NCBI GenBank assembly: GCA_903898675.1 | Contig: CAIUGM010000031.1 | Coordinates: forward strand, 62,001 to 126,000 | DNA from: an uncultured Verrucomicrobiota bacterium | GTDB taxonomy: Bacteria; Verrucomicrobiota; Verrucomicrobiia; Opitutales; Opitutaceae | Reading direction: 5' to 3' | DNA: 64,000 bases | Shown here: positions 34,201 to 42,520 of the stretch, one piece after another | How positions within the stretch are numbered: the stretch's first letter is position 1 | Layout: every line of letters starts with the position of its first letter | The notes under the pieces: model-generated | The model's input: only the letters and a program-made list of their open reading frames with translations | Database searches by the model: none | What the model was told of the DNA's origin: nothing | Translations under genes and position numbers: made by a program

Positions 34201-35465
34201 TCGCCGGCCACGTCGGCGTGGACCTGGAAATCCCTCACCTGCACGACCCGTTCCCCGCCCTCTTCAACGAGGAACTCGGCGCCGTCATCCAGGTGCGCGA
34301 GGAGGATTTCGACGAGGTCTACCTGACGCTGCGCCAGCACGGGTTGAAGGCGTGTGTCTCCCGGATCGGCACGTTGAACACCCATTACGCGCTCCGCGTG
34401 AAGCAATCCGGTCAGGAACTCTTCAACGAGAGCCTGACCTCGCTCCGCGCGATCTGGTCTGACGTTACCCACCGCATCGCGAAGCTGCGCGACAACCCCG
34501 CCGCCGCCGACTCCGAGCACCAGGGCCGGCTCGATCAGGGTGACCCGGGAATCACGCCGGTGGTCACTTTCGATCTCGGAGTTTTGCCCACAGAACACAC
34601 GGAACCCACCGCAGCCGGATCAGTTAAATCCGATCAATCCGTGGTTAAAAATCAGTATTCCGTGTCTTCAGTGTATTCCGTGGGCAAAAACCGGCCCTCC
34701 GTGGCGATTCTCCGCGAGCAGGGCGTGAACGGCGAGGTCGAGATGGCCGCGGCGTTCACCCGTGCCGGGTTCAAGGCGGTCGATGTCCACATGACGGACA
34801 TCCTCAGCGGCCGCGTGTCACTGAAGGATTTCCGCGGGCTCGCGGCCTGCGGCGGGTTCAGTTACGGTGACGTCCTCGGCGCCGGCGAAGGCTGGGCCAA
34901 GAGCGTCCTGTTCAACGACCATGCCCGTTCCGAGTTCGCCGCCTTCTTCCAGCGCGAGGACGCCTTCGGCCTCGGCGTGTGCAACGGCTGCCAGATGATG
35001 AGCAACCTGAAGTCGATCATCCCCGGCGCGGACCACTGGCCGCGCTTCGTCCAGAACCAGAGCGAGCGCTACGAGGGCCGCTTCGTGTCCGTGAAAATCG
35101 AACAGAGCCCCAGCATTTTCTTCCGCGGCATGGCCGGTTCGGTCCTCCCCATCGCCGTCGCCCACGGCGAGGGCTACGCGGAATTCGCCGACGCGGCCGC
35201 CATGCAGGCCTGCAGCGGCTCCGGCCTGGTTTCAGCCCGTTTCGTGAATAACAAACACGAGATCACCCAGCAGTATCCGCTGAACCCGAACGGATCGCCG
35301 CTCGGCATGACCGCCCTCACCACGACCACCGGCCGCGTCACGATCATGATGCCCCACCCCGAGCGCGTCCACCGCAGCGTCTGCATGAGCTGGTCGCCCA
35401 AGGACTGGCCGGAGGACAGCCCCTGGATGAAGCTGTTCTACAACGCGCGGGCCTGGGTGGGTTAG
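31260..35465 (+). CDS. purL: Phosphoribosylformylglycinamidine synthase, single-chain type, with in-frame palindromic insertions
   Basis: A 1401-residue enzyme (E. coli PurL 1295). It makes FGAM from FGAR, ATP and glutamine. Domains in order: N-terminal, two ATP-grasp-like synthetase halves ([17 protein letters not shown], then [20 protein letters not shown] and PVGKDSMSM), and a C-terminal glutaminase with Cys in [10 protein letters not shown] and the PHPERV His-Glu pair. Against the E. coli protein, extra segments lie after [10 protein letters not shown] (32481-32568), after TPQLQ (33844-33945) and before the glutaminase (34585-34686); they coincide with repeats and keep the frame. The start is the ATG at 31260; extension upstream would read through a repeat. 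Confidence 0.95.
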   Translation: MLILRGSPALSPFRLQKLLLDLIAAGLPAQAVSAEFVHVVETEVELAADHRATLDQLLTYGPTRAAAAVTGLVQVVAPRPGTISPWSSKATDIAHICGLAAVKRIERVIAFTIDCGGPAPVFPLSPLDAAQLQTLRAKLHDRMTQVVFGDLAACAALFRHEAPRPMRSVPVLAAGRAALVAANLDLGLALAEDEIDYLVQAFTTLGRDPHDIELMMFAQANSEHCRHKIFNATWDIDGQPQDRSLFQMIKNTYELHSTGILSAYKDNAAVLTGTRGGRFFSDAKTNEYAAHDEEIHLLCKVETHNHPTAISPFPGAATGSGGEIRDEGATGRGSKPKAGLTGFTVSNLRLPGAIQPWEKDHGKPGRIVSALDIMLEGPLGGAAFNNEFGRPAINGYFRTYEAEVPSAVESHKLKGENKGGKSGGSVSQLSTFNSQLHATEWRGYHKPIMLAGGLGNIRADHIKKGAINPGDRLIVLGGPAMLIGLGGGAASSLASGSGNEDLDFASVQRDNAEMERRCQEVIDRCWALGDENPISFIHDVGAGGISNALPELVNDAGRGGRFQLRAVPNDEPGMSPLEIWCNESQERYVLAVPAAQLEVFQQLCARERCPFAVVGEATAQKQLVLEDSHFKNTPIDLPLEVLLGKPPRMQRSDNSLVRPLTALNLTSLNLKDAVHRVLSHPAVADKTFLIAIGDRTVGGLICRDQMVGPWQVPVADCAVTAAAFDVYTGEAMAMGERTPVAVNSAAASARLAVGEALTNLAAAQIGDLGQVNLSANWMAAPAIPGDGADLYAAVRAVGMELCPALGITIPVGKDSMSMSTAWQEGDQDKRITAPVSLIISAFAAVSDIRLSLTPQLQYERNLPTEHTEPTAAGSVKSDQSVVKNQHSVSSVYSVGSTPESLPIGDTVLLLIDLGRSKNRLGGSILAQVVSQTGEAPPDVDQPADLKNFWNAIQQLGREKRILAYHDRSDGGLLTTVVEMAFAGHVGVDLEIPHLHDPFPALFNEELGAVIQVREEDFDEVYLTLRQHGLKACVSRIGTLNTHYALRVKQSGQELFNESLTSLRAIWSDVTHRIAKLRDNPAAADSEHQGRLDQGDPGITPVVTFDLGVLPTEHTEPTAAGSVKSDQSVVKNQYSVSSVYSVGKNRPSVAILREQGVNGEVEMAAAFTRAGFKAVDVHMTDILSGRVSLKDFRGLAACGGFSYGDVLGAGEGWAKSVLFNDHARSEFAAFFQREDAFGLGVCNGCQMMSNLKSIIPGADHWPRFVQNQSERYEGRFVSVKIEQSPSIFFRGMAGSVLPIAVAHGEGYAEFADAAAMQACSGSGLVSARFVNNKHEITQQYPLNPNGSPLGMTALTTTTGRVTIMMPHPERVHRSVCMSWSPKDWPEDSPWMKLFYNARAWVG
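32481..32568. repeat. In-frame TTGAAAGT...CAACTTTCAA palindromic insertion in purL
   Basis: The left arm (32481-32508, with GTTGAAAGTCACAAGTTGAA) and right arm (32536-32568, with CTCAACTTTCAACCTTCAAC) are imperfect reverse complements. It encodes a hydrophilic segment ([20 protein letters not shown]...) between TYEAEVPS and [13 protein letters not shown], where E. coli PurL has only a short loop. Confidence 0.85.
33229..33270. repeat. TTAAACCTTACG-type repeat arm inside purL
   Basis: CCCCTTACAGCTTTAAACCT followed by CCTTAAACCT resembles the right arm of the element at 366-488. It encodes [13 protein letters not shown] at the junction between LLGKPPRM and DAVHRVL. The total length there equals E. 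coli PurL, so it may have replaced, rather than lengthened, a loop. Confidence 0.45.
33844..33945. repeat. 102-bp palindromic element, copy 1, translated inside purL (family F1)
   Basis: Tips TGCCCAC and GTGGGCA are exact complements; the arms carry ACACGGAA and TTCCGTG units. The 102 bases (34 codons) keep the frame and encode [11 protein letters not shown]...SVSSVYSVG between TPQLQ and VLLLIDLG. The core GTTAAATCCGATCAATCCGT resembles 62961-62986, so the element seems composite. Confidence 0.93.
34585..34686. repeat. 102-bp palindromic element, copy 2, translated inside purL (family F1)
   Basis: Identical to 33844-33945 except two bases (one silent, one His to Tyr). Same orientation and same reading frame, 741 bases downstream. 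It occupies the linker between the synthetase part (VTFDLG) and the glutaminase domain ([17 protein letters not shown]). Confidence 0.93.
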
Positions 35466-35686
35466 TTAGGGCACGTTACGGCAGGACCAAACCCAGCACC
35501 GAAAGCCAAGTGGTTCACCATTTCGTATCGCCATGAGCCAATACCAGATTGGTTTATCTTAGTTCTCCCCCCCGTCATTCTTTCGTGTATTTGGTGTATT
35601 TCGTGGTGGCATCCGTCATCTGGGATCGGGGCCAGACGATGAAATAGAGTTCATTAGTCAGGCAAAACCGTTCTTCATTCCCTGCC
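35466..35686. other. Intergenic region between purL and the receiver gene
   Basis: No gene seen. It holds the half-element TTTCGTGTATTTGGTGTATT and onward to TCGTGGTGGC (35581-35610), the right arm of the 28979-29050 family without its left arm, and probably the promoter of the downstream receiver. Confidence 0.6.
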
Positions 35687-36067
35687 ATGCGCCCCAACAT
35701 CCTGACCGTCGACGATTCCAAGGGCATGCGGCTCATGGTCCAGCAGGCCCTGCGCCCCTTTGATTGCGACGTGAACGAGGCCAGCAACGGCTTCAATGCG
35801 TTCTTCGCCATCGAACGGGCCAAGACCGACCTCATCCTCCTCGACGTCAGCATGCCCGTCATGGACGGCTTGGAAACCCTCACCCGCCTCAAGGCCGCCC
35901 CGGAGCTCGCGGGGATCCCGGTCATTATGCTCACCTCTCCGGCCGACCACGCGGTGATTCCGCAACTCGCGGGGATGGGGGCGATTGGCACCTTGATGAA
36001 GCCGTTCGACGAGGCCGCGCTCGTCGCGGCCGTGCGCCGGGTCCTGAAGCTGGAGCCTGTCGGCTAA
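35687..36067 (+). CDS. Single-domain response regulator (CheY-like)
   Basis: A 126-residue receiver without an output domain. The acidic pair is in ILTVDDS, the phosphorylated Asp in LILLDVSMPVMDG, the conserved Thr in VIMLTSP and the Lys in GTLMKPFD. Such proteins relay phosphate or bind a target when phosphorylated. No kinase or chemotaxis gene is adjacent; the kinase at 21952 is an orphan that could be its partner. Confidence 0.95.
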   Translation: MRPNILTVDDSKGMRLMVQQALRPFDCDVNEASNGFNAFFAIERAKTDLILLDVSMPVMDGLETLTRLKAAPELAGIPVIMLTSPADHAVIPQLAGMGAIGTLMKPFDEAALVAAVRRVLKLEPVG

Positions 36068-36083
36068 AGTGACATATATTATT

Positions 36084-36160
36084 GTAGCCGCGCTTGAGTC
36101 TGCGAAAGGGTGGTTCCGGGCACGGCCGACCACGTTGCCGCCATGCTCCAACGCGGCTAC
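36084..36160. repeat. GTAGCCGCG palindromic element (family F3)
   Basis: The tips GTAGCCGCGCTTGAG and GCTCCAACGCGGCTAC pair imperfectly. It lies 17 bases after the receiver gene. Confidence 0.86.
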
Positions 36161-36236
36161 ACTTTTACTGAAACCGCTCTAGCCCGTCCCTCGACTGCAA
36201 CTTTCCGACGAACTGCGGTGTATTTACCGTACCACC

Positions 36237-36437
36237 ATGAAAGTCATCGGAATCTTCCTCCTTTGGTGCCTGTTGCTCGCCGTCTGCTGGCCGCTGGCCC
36301 TGCTCGCGCTGTTCCTGGCGCCGATCGTCTGGCTCGTGGCCCTGCCCTTCCGCCTGCTGGGCGTATGTGTCGGCGCCACCTTCGCCCTGATCAAGGCCCT
36401 GCTCTTTTTCCCGGCCAGGTTGCTGGGCGCACCCTGA
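36237..36437 (+). CDS. Small hydrophobic membrane protein (66 aa)
   Basis: A 66-residue protein that is almost wholly hydrophobic, with two or three membrane segments (IFLLWCLLLAVCWPLALLAL and VGATFALIKALLFFPARLL) and a basic C-terminal end. It has no charged soluble part. A clean ATG start and the spacing suggest a real gene. Function unknown. Confidence 0.65.
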   Translation: MKVIGIFLLWCLLLAVCWPLALLALFLAPIVWLVALPFRLLGVCVGATFALIKALLFFPARLLGAP

Positions 36438-36487
36438 GGCGCGGCCATGTTGTGTAATTGCAGCCAGTTGATAGCCGAAGTTGCAGC

Positions 36488-36558
36488 CTGTAGCCGGGGT
36501 CGCTGACCCCGGTCTGATAGCCCGATACGGGCACCGGGATCAGCGATCCCGGCTACAG
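36488..36558. repeat. CTGTAGCCGGGGTCGCTGACCCCGG palindromic element (family F9)
   Basis: The left arm CTGTAGCCGGGGTCGCTGAC and right arm GATCAGCGATCCCGGCTACAG pair with one or two mismatches, and the inside GGGGTC..GACCCC and GGGATC..GATCCC form minor hairpins. It lies between two small genes. Confidence 0.88.
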
Positions 36559-36566
36559 AATCAATC

Positions 36567-36800
36567 CTAGCAGTGGCGGATGAACTCGCCGATGAACCGG
36601 TCGGTGTTCCGACCAGACACCTGGGCCTGGATCTCCCGGTGCAGGCCGTGGATTTTTTGGGTCAGCTCGACGGTCACGCCCAGGCGTTTTCCCAGTTCGA
36701 CAATCGCCCTGGGTCGCCGCCATTCCCAATACCAGCAGGTCAAGCCAACGCAGATTGGCTTGGCGGGCAGGCTCTCAATCGGGGTGACGGGCTGCTCCAT
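36567..36800 (-). CDS. Hypothetical protein (77 aa)
   Basis: A 77-residue protein (MEQPVTPIESLPAKPICVGL...) with a Trp/Arg-rich stretch (TCWYWEWRRPRAIVELGKRLG) and a helical C-terminus. I do not recognise the family. Its base composition is like the neighbouring genes. The length is short and no operon partner is seen, so the call is tentative. Confidence 0.42.
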   Translation of the reverse strand: MEQPVTPIESLPAKPICVGLTCWYWEWRRPRAIVELGKRLGVTVELTQKIHGLHREIQAQVSGRNTDRFIGEFIRHC

Positions 36801-37015
36801 AAGACAAAACCATTGAAGCCCAAACCGGGCCAACCCTGCGGCTTTCCCGAAACTTCCCCGGCATAAAGGTGGGCCGGTCTAAATCGCCTGAAATCAAACG
36901 CCGCTTGTCACCGCTGCGTGATCACGCATCGCTCCATTACCTCAAAGCCGGGTGCCCAAGCTCGAATCCAATAGGGGCGTATCGGCTAAGACGTTGTTAG
37001 TTGATCCACATCCGC

Positions 37016-37957
37016 TCAGGCCTTGCCGCGCAAACCCTTCCAGTTGTCCAGGCAGCGCTGGGCGGTATCGAACTGCGAATACCGGCTCCCCTCCTGCTCC
37101 AGCAGATAGAACTCCACCCCACCCCCGGACTCAACCGCGGCCAGGATATCGCGCCACGGCGCGGTGCCCTCGCCGAACAGCACGCGGTAGGCTTTTTCAT
37201 CGGCCACCGCCCCGGGCGCCCAGTCCTTCAGATGGACACTCCTGATCCGGCCCGGGTTGGCCTTGATCCAGGCCACGGGGTCGGCGCCCGCCTCAAGGCA
37301 GGTGCCGACGTCGAATTGTAGGACAAATTCCGCCGGGGTGTTGGCCGCGATCACATCCATGACGCGCAGGCCGCCGTCCAACCTGACCCATTCGGCCTGG
37401 TGATTGTGGTAGCCGGCGGTCAAGCCATGCGGCTGCAGCTGGCCGACGGCGGCGGTGAGTTGCGCGCACAAGGTCTTCCAGCCTTCCACCCCGGTCGTTT
37501 CGCGCGGGGCCATGGCGAGGATGAGGTGACGCGCCCCAAGGATCTGGTTGAGCTCGATCGCCTTGTTCATGGCGGCCCCGGGCGTGAACGAACCGATCGG
37601 GTTGTGGGTCGAATAGCATCTCAGGCCGAGGTCGTCCAGCTGGCGGCGCACGTCCTTCGCATAAGGCACGGTCCACTCACAATAAGGCGCGTAGAACTCG
37701 ACCACCTCGTAACCCATGGCGGAAACGCGGCGCAGCGTGCCGGGCAGGTCGCGCGCGAGTTCGTCCCGCACCGAGTAGAGTTCGAGGCCGATGGGGTACT
37801 TGTTCGTTTTCTTCATGGGGACTGGAATTGACTGATCTGCCGCCGCCAGGGCGCGGCCGGCCAGGGACTGGGCGATCAAGGCGGCCGGGATAATCCCGGA
37901 AAGCGCCAGAAACCGACGGCGCGTCAACGACTCTGCAGCGGGGGCAAGCGGGGGCAT
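37016..37957 (-). CDS. Tat-exported sugar phosphate isomerase/epimerase (TIM barrel)
   Basis: A 313-residue protein with a twin-arginine signal peptide (SLTRRRFLALSG, then a hydrophobic stretch ending ALAAAD). The mature part is an AP-endonuclease-2-like TIM barrel: IGLELYSVRDELARD, VVEFYAPY, CYSTHNPIG, AGYHNHQAEW, FVLQFDVGTC and VHLKDW, with the Glu/His/Asp metal-binding set. Members are xylose isomerase-like enzymes acting on inositols or keto-sugars. Tat export means it folds with its metal in the cytosol before secretion. Confidence 0.9.
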   Translation of the reverse strand: MPPLAPAAESLTRRRFLALSGIIPAALIAQSLAGRALAAADQSIPVPMKKTNKYPIGLELYSVRDELARDLPGTLRRVSAMGYEVVEFYAPYCEWTVPYAKDVRRQLDDLGLRCYSTHNPIGSFTPGAAMNKAIELNQILGARHLILAMAPRETTGVEGWKTLCAQLTAAVGQLQPHGLTAGYHNHQAEWVRLDGGLRVMDVIAANTPAEFVLQFDVGTCLEAGADPVAWIKANPGRIRSVHLKDWAPGAVADEKAYRVLFGEGTAPWRDILAAVESGGGVEFYLLEQEGSRYSQFDTAQRCLDNWKGLRGKA

Positions 37958-38005
37958 GGCCTGAAAGTACGCGCAGGTATCCCGGGTGACAAGGCTGTTG
38001 GGAGC

Positions 38006-38024
38006 CGGCTGATCGACTCAGCCG
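38006..38024 (-). terminator. Hairpin downstream of the rhomboid gene
   Basis: CGGCTGA and TCAGCCG form a perfect 7-bp stem with a 5-base loop, 16 bases after the rhomboid stop. It has no T run, so termination is uncertain. Confidence 0.35.
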
Positions 38025-38040
38025 ATTCTGGAACACGCCC

Positions 38041-38610
38041 CTAACTCCGATACTGGAACCACGCCGCGCCCACGCCGGCGAGCAGCCCGAACAGGTGCCC
38101 TTCCCACGAGGTCTCCTTGCGCACCGGGGCGAGGCCGGCGAGCATGCCACCGTAGAAGATGGCCACCCCGCCAGCCACGAGCAGGTCGGACGTCGCCCGG
38201 GTGAACCACGCGACGGCGAGCAGCCAGCCGAAGAAACCGAAGATCACGCCGCTCATCCCGACATGCGCGGCCTTGCGACCGAAAACCCAGAGCAGTGCGC
38301 CTTGGACCAGGGCAATCGCCAGGGCCACCTGCACGAACTGAGCCGGGCCGCGGCGCAGCATGAGGGCGCCGAGCACCAAGAAGGGCGGCAGGTTGGCGGC
38401 CAGATGGCCGAGATTGGCGTGGATAAACGGGGCCGTGACCAATCCGACCAGTCCCGGTCCGGTGCGCGGCACGACGGCGAGTTGCGCGGCGCTCCTGGCC
38501 GAGAGCATTCCCACCAAAGTACCGGCCACCATCGCGACCGCCGGCCACGACAGGAAATACCACGGCGGTTGCGTGAAGAGCCGAACCAAAGCATCAGTGA
38601 CATCGTCCAT
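38041..38610 (-). CDS. Rhomboid-family intramembrane serine protease
   Basis: A 189-residue protein with six hydrophobic segments. Catalytic serine in GMSGVIFG, catalytic histidine in WEGHLFGLLAG, and the conserved FIHANLGHLAAN helix. It cleaves membrane-protein segments; target unknown. I use the ATG at 38610, since the sequence upstream (LGHPCGLR) is not hydrophobic. Confidence 0.92.
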   Translation of the reverse strand: MDDVTDALVRLFTQPPWYFLSWPAVAMVAGTLVGMLSARSAAQLAVVPRTGPGLVGLVTAPFIHANLGHLAANLPPFLVLGALMLRRGPAQFVQVALAIALVQGALLWVFGRKAAHVGMSGVIFGFFGWLLAVAWFTRATSDLLVAGGVAIFYGGMLAGLAPVRKETSWEGHLFGLLAGVGAAWFQYRS

Positions 38611-38851
38611 CCGTAAACCGCAGGGATGCCCGAGGCGGGCGAAAAATGAAAGGCAGAAGCGCGGACCCACCGTTCAATTTTCAGCGTTCATCGAATCAGA
38701 AAAATGAACGGTGAACCTTGACCAATGAACGATGAAAAATGCCCCGGAGTTCGCCGTCTCCGCATCAGTCCGCCTTCCGTGTATTCCGTGGGCTACCCCT
38801 GTCTAAGTCTGTCCGTATTCTGCTGGCACATCTCTTGCAGCAGGCGGGCGG
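38611..38851. other. Intergenic region rich in decayed repeats
   Basis: Between two divergent genes. At 38671-38740 there are paired CGTTCAATTTTCAGCGTTCA and GAACGATGAAAAAT units; at 38774-38793 the half-element TTCCGTGTATTCCGTGGGC of family F1 occurs without its partner arm. I see no clear gene. Confidence 0.6.
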
Positions 38852-39433
38852 ATGAAACTGCTCCGCCGCCTGGCCCTGGTCCTGAGTGTATTCGCTCCCC
38901 TGCTTGTTTCCGCGACGCCGCCACCGGCCCTGCCCGACGACCCGGCCTGCACGGCCGAGGACCGGACCTTCATGGCGCGGGCCTATGAGCTGGCGAGAAA
39001 GCCCGTGCGCGACGGCACGGGCGCGCCGTTCGGCGCCGTGCTGGTGCTCGACGGGAAAATCATCGCCGAGTACAGCAACTGCGAGGTGGCGACGCACGAT
39101 CCGACCAAGCACGCCGAGACCGGGCTGATCTCCGCCTTCGGGGCGAAGATCGACCGCGCCACGTTTGCCCGCGCGACCCTCTACACAAGCAGCGAACCCT
39201 GCACCATGTGCTGTGGCGCCATCCGCTTCGCCGGCATCCGCCAGGTGGTCTACGGGACCACCGAGGCCCAGTTCGAACGCATCATCGGCGATGCGCCGCC
39301 GGCCCATCCGCTCGACAGCCGCGAAGTCTTCACCCGCACCGCGCCGGGCACCGTCGTGCGCGGCCCGCTCATGGAAGCCGAGGGCCTCGCGATCCACGAA
39401 ACCTACTGGCCGACGGTCCTGCATCGGCACTAA
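38852..39433 (+). CDS. Exported nucleoside/purine deaminase (cytidine-deaminase superfamily)
   Basis: A 193-residue protein. The N-terminus is a signal peptide (MKLLRRLALVLSVFAPLLVS, cleaved near SATPPP), unusual for this superfamily. The mature domain has the zinc site KHAET (HAE) and SEPCTMCCGA (PCxxC), plus GAPFGAVLVLDG, as in guanine deaminases and tRNA adenosine deaminases. It would deaminate a free base or nucleoside in the periplasm or outside the cell. Confidence 0.88.
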   Translation: MKLLRRLALVLSVFAPLLVSATPPPALPDDPACTAEDRTFMARAYELARKPVRDGTGAPFGAVLVLDGKIIAEYSNCEVATHDPTKHAETGLISAFGAKIDRATFARATLYTSSEPCTMCCGAIRFAGIRQVVYGTTEAQFERIIGDAPPAHPLDSREVFTRTAPGTVVRGPLMEAEGLAIHETYWPTVLHRH

Positions 39434-39450
39434 GCGGTCTCGGGAAAAGC

Positions 39451-39576
39451 GTCGCCGCGTTGGAGTCATGCGACAACGTCGTCGGCCGCCTTCAGAACCA
39501 CGCTTGTTCCGCGTTACCCTCGGCCCCGGTCTGGTCGCACCAAGGGCGCCCGGAACGCAGACTCAAGCGCGGCTAC
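39451..39576. repeat. Family F3 palindromic element with expanded centre, supplying the cydB stop
   Basis: Tips GTCGCCGCGTTGGAGTC and GACTCAAGCGCGGCTAC. The centre holds further pairing (ACCACGCTTGTTCCGCG) and is longer than the other F3 copies. The TAG of cydB (minus strand) is within it. Confidence 0.82.
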
Positions 39577-40619
39577 GAACCCAATGGCCCGGGTCCGCCT
39601 GCCGCCTTCGCCTGCTTTCCGCCGCTCAGTTTGAATATCCGGAACAGGTAGATCAGGCTGGGAAAAATGAACAGGCTGCCGATGAGGAGCGCGAGGACGA
39701 GCTGCCGCAGCGTGGCGGGCGGGGCGGCCTGGTCATAGAAACTCAGCGGACCCTGCGCGGTGATCAGCGCATTCGGCGCATACAGCACATACCAGCCCAT
39801 CAGGATGAGCGTGACTTGGCCCGAGGCCACGATGCGCGTGAGCATCGTCCGGCGCTTCGCGAGAAAAAACCACAGCACCACGAACAGCAGCGTAGCCAGG
39901 GCCATGACCGCGAGGTTCAACGGGGCCCGCAGGAAGGCGGCGGGCAGGCTCGTCCGCTCCGTCATAGACGCGGCGAAGACCAGTCCGCCGGTCACCACCA
40001 CCAGGCCGTTGAACCAGGCGGCCAACCGGACAAAGCGCCGTTTCAACTCCGGCACCTCCGTCTCGCCGACGAGGTAGATGCTGGCGAGGAACGCATAGAT
40101 GCACGCCACGAACGCGCCCACGGCCAGCGGGTAGAGGCCCCACCACGGCGCGAACCAGGCGGCCCAGATCCCGCGCGCCGCCGGATCGATGATCCCGCGA
40201 TTGAGGCTGGCGGCGATGATCCCGAGCCAGCACGCCGTCCACAGGCTGGAGAGTCCGAACAGCCAGGTGTAGACCCGCTGGGATTTTTCCTCTTGGATCG
40301 CATCATAGTGCCGGAAGGTGAACGCCGACCCGCGCACCACGATGCCGACCAGCAGCGCCAGCATCGGGAGGTGCAGTGAGATCATGAGCGTCGTGAAGAT
40401 GGTCGGGAAGCCCATGAAGAGGATCACCACGATCAGGATCAGCCACATGTGGTTGGCCTCCCAGACGGGGCCCATGGCGCGATTGATGACTTCCTTCTGT
40501 GCCTCCCGCAGGTTTCCGGCCGGCAGCAACTCGATGATGCCGGCCCCGAAGTCCGACCCGCCCAGCAAAACGTACAGCAGGAGCGCGGCGCCGATGAAGA
40601 GGATGAGGAGGTCGATCAT
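39573..40619 (-). CDS. cydB: Cytochrome bd-type quinol oxidase subunit II
   Basis: A 348-residue membrane protein with about eight spans. The N-terminus contains LGGSDFGAGIIELL and GPVWEANHMWLI (the conserved GPVWEAN), which identify CydB. It forms the bd oxidase with CydA, oxidising quinol and reducing oxygen with high affinity. The start codon directly follows the cydA stop, so the two are coupled. The stop codon lies in a palindromic repeat. Confidence 0.96.
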   Translation of the reverse strand: MIDLLILFIGAALLLYVLLGGSDFGAGIIELLPAGNLREAQKEVINRAMGPVWEANHMWLILIVVILFMGFPTIFTTLMISLHLPMLALLVGIVVRGSAFTFRHYDAIQEEKSQRVYTWLFGLSSLWTACWLGIIAASLNRGIIDPAARGIWAAWFAPWWGLYPLAVGAFVACIYAFLASIYLVGETEVPELKRRFVRLAAWFNGLVVVTGGLVFAASMTERTSLPAAFLRAPLNLAVMALATLLFVVLWFFLAKRRTMLTRIVASGQVTLILMGWYVLYAPNALITAQGPLSFYDQAAPPATLRQLVLALLIGSLFIFPSLIYLFRIFKLSGGKQAKAAGGPGPLGS

Positions 40620-41918
40620 TTAGCCTCCGAATTTTTGCTGGACGGCCAGGATCTGCCGGCGCAGCAGCCACACCGTGGCCGCCGCCAGCGCCAGATAAAG
40701 CCCGAGGAAAAGGTAGAAGTGATAGACCATGCCCGGCACGGGCGTGACGGCATCCCGGGTCCGCACGATGCCATAGATAATCCAGGGCTGGCGCCCGACC
40801 TCGGTCACGACCCAGCCGGCTTCAATCGCGAACATGCCCAGCGGGGCGCAGCCCACCAGCGCCCAGAGCAGCCAGCGGGGAAACGTCCCGCGCCGCGCGA
40901 ACCAAAAGTAGAGCACGCCGAGCAGGGCCAGCACCGAGCCGATCGCCACCATGATCTGAAAAGCCACATGGACGATCAGCACCGGCGGCCAGTCCTGCCG
41001 CGGAAACCGGTCGAGGCCGACGACCTCGGAATTGAGGTCCCGGTGCGCGAGCAGGCTGAGCAGGCCCGGAATCTCGACGCCCCATTTGACGGTCCGGGTC
41101 TCGACATCCGGCAGCCCGCCGACCGTCAGCGGTACCCGGCGGCCGCTGGTGAACAAGCCCTCGATCGCGGCCAGCTTCGCCGGCTGGAGTTCGGCCACCC
41201 GCTCACCCGCGTAGTGGCCGACGAACGGCTGCACGATGGACGCCGCCGCCCCGAAAATCATCGCAATGCGCAGGGCCTTTAAGTTCAGGGCCGGCGCCCG
41301 GCCGCGCAGGTAGAGCCAGGCGTGGATCCCGCCCACGGCGCAGCCCACCGCGGACAGCGCCCCGAGCTGCATGTGCAGGCTTTCATGCGGCCAGGCGCGG
41401 TTGAACATGGCCCGGACCGGATTGATGTTCCGCGCCGCACCCCCGACCCAGTCGAAGCCCGCGGGGGCGTTCATCCAGCCGTTGGCCGCCACCACGAAGA
41501 TGCCCGAGACAAAGCCCGAAACCCCGACCAGCAGACCGGTGCACCAATGGACCCACGGACGCATCCGCTTCCAGCCGTAAAGAAAAAGCCCGATGGCAAC
41601 CGCCTCGAGGAAGAACGCCGTGCCCTCCCAGGAAAACGGCATCCCGATGATCGGGCCGGCCGACTGCATGAAGCCCGGCCAGAGCAGGCCGAGCTCGAAG
41701 GACAACACCGTGCCGGAAACGGCCCCGACGGCAAAAAGGATCGCTACTCCCTTCATCCACATCTGCGTCAACTCGAGATAAACCGGATCCTTTTTCTTCA
41801 GATAAAGGTAGTGGGCCGTCGACATGAGCAAAGGCATCGTCATGCCAATCGCGGCAAAGATGATATGAAACCCCAGCGAGAAGGCCATTGTGGCGCGGGC
41901 GGCAACCAGATCATCCAT
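40620..41918 (-). CDS. cydA: Cytochrome bd-type quinol oxidase subunit I, short-loop (CIO-like)
   Basis: A 432-residue CydA. Heme ligands and quinol site: His near the N-terminus (FSLGFHIIFAAIGM), SFELGLLWPGFM and EGTAFFLEAVAIGLF (conserved acidic residues), ESLHMQLGAL (His), and the GRQPWIIYG motif. The Q-loop between helices 6 and 7 is short, as in cyanide-insensitive oxidases, rather than the long E. coli type. Length about 90 residues below E. coli CydA (522). Confidence 0.96.
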   Translation of the reverse strand: MDDLVAARATMAFSLGFHIIFAAIGMTMPLLMSTAHYLYLKKKDPVYLELTQMWMKGVAILFAVGAVSGTVLSFELGLLWPGFMQSAGPIIGMPFSWEGTAFFLEAVAIGLFLYGWKRMRPWVHWCTGLLVGVSGFVSGIFVVAANGWMNAPAGFDWVGGAARNINPVRAMFNRAWPHESLHMQLGALSAVGCAVGGIHAWLYLRGRAPALNLKALRIAMIFGAAASIVQPFVGHYAGERVAELQPAKLAAIEGLFTSGRRVPLTVGGLPDVETRTVKWGVEIPGLLSLLAHRDLNSEVVGLDRFPRQDWPPVLIVHVAFQIMVAIGSVLALLGVLYFWFARRGTFPRWLLWALVGCAPLGMFAIEAGWVVTEVGRQPWIIYGIVRTRDAVTPVPGMVYHFYLFLGLYLALAAATVWLLRRQILAVQQKFGG

Positions 41919-42124
41919 CCGGCGGAAGTTAAATCACTCCCGGGCCCGCGCAAGAGGTGAAACCCTCCGGCAACGGAAGATAATCTGCCCTTACGGCCGC
42001 CATTCAATGCGCCACCGGATTGAGGCCGGCGCTTGAAATGACTTGCGCGCCGAAAGCGCCGGTCCGGGTTGTCCCGGAAAATAAAGCGAGACCAGGCCCG
42101 ACCGGAAGTGTCCTACCCTCGCCC
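41919..42124. other. Intergenic region between cydA and a small membrane gene
   Basis: Divergent promoter region with no ORF I trust. It has GC-rich stretches but no clear palindromic element; the cydAB promoter should lie here. No confident -35/-10 pair found. Confidence 0.45.
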
Positions 42125-42337
42125 ATGAACGATCCGAAATTCCAGCAACACGGCGGGGCCAGCTCCGCCGAACACCCCCCGCACGGCCCTTATTGGAAAC
42201 GGATGCATCACAGTCCGTTTTTCTGGGTGGCGGCCGTCTTCATCATGCTGGCCATGACGATTTATGTGGTCACGAACGACCTGTCATTCTGGCCCGGAAA
42301 GAAAGCCCAGCAGCCGGTGCCGGCGCTGGCGCCGTAA
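42125..42337 (+). CDS. Small single-span membrane protein (70 aa)
   Basis: A 70-residue protein: a Pro/His-rich N-terminus (MNDPKFQQHGGASSAEHP), one transmembrane segment (SPFFWVAAVFIMLAMTIYVV), and a short Lys/Pro-rich tail. It is divergent from cydAB. Small proteins beside bd oxidase genes, such as CydX, occur in other bacteria, but this one is longer and divergent, so a link is only a possibility. Confidence 0.7.
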   Translation: MNDPKFQQHGGASSAEHPPHGPYWKRMHHSPFFWVAAVFIMLAMTIYVVTNDLSFWPGKKAQQPVPALAP

Positions 42338-42409
42338 CTGACGGAGGTCCGAGACCTCCGGCAGGATTCTGCCCGGAAACAGCGGGCGCGCGGCCGCGGA
42401 TTCGCAGGG

Positions 42410-42495
42410 GCGCAAACTCTTGTCGAGCCATCCTGTCCGCCATAGCCGAACGGGCGACGGCGGAAGGCTTGGCGAAGGCTGATGCTGCGCCCGGG
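42410..42495. repeat. Diverged family F2 element with a nested GGCTTGGCGAAGG palindrome
   Basis: The outer tips GGGGCGCAAACTCTTG and GATGCTGCGCCC are F2-like; inside, ATCCTGTCCGCCATAGCC pairs with GGCGGAAGGCTTGGCGAAGG. The inner sequence is related to the extra string in the ybeY insertion at 1688-1762. Confidence 0.6.
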
Positions 42496-42520
42496 CCAAA
42501 TTACACGCCCGACCGACCGG

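Noticed and set aside
33844-34686. Frameshift or assembly error in purL
   Set aside because: The frame continues cleanly through both inserts, each 102 bp, and the domains before, between and after are intact; a collapsed or chimeric assembly would not preserve this so exactly, though read-level support would settle it.
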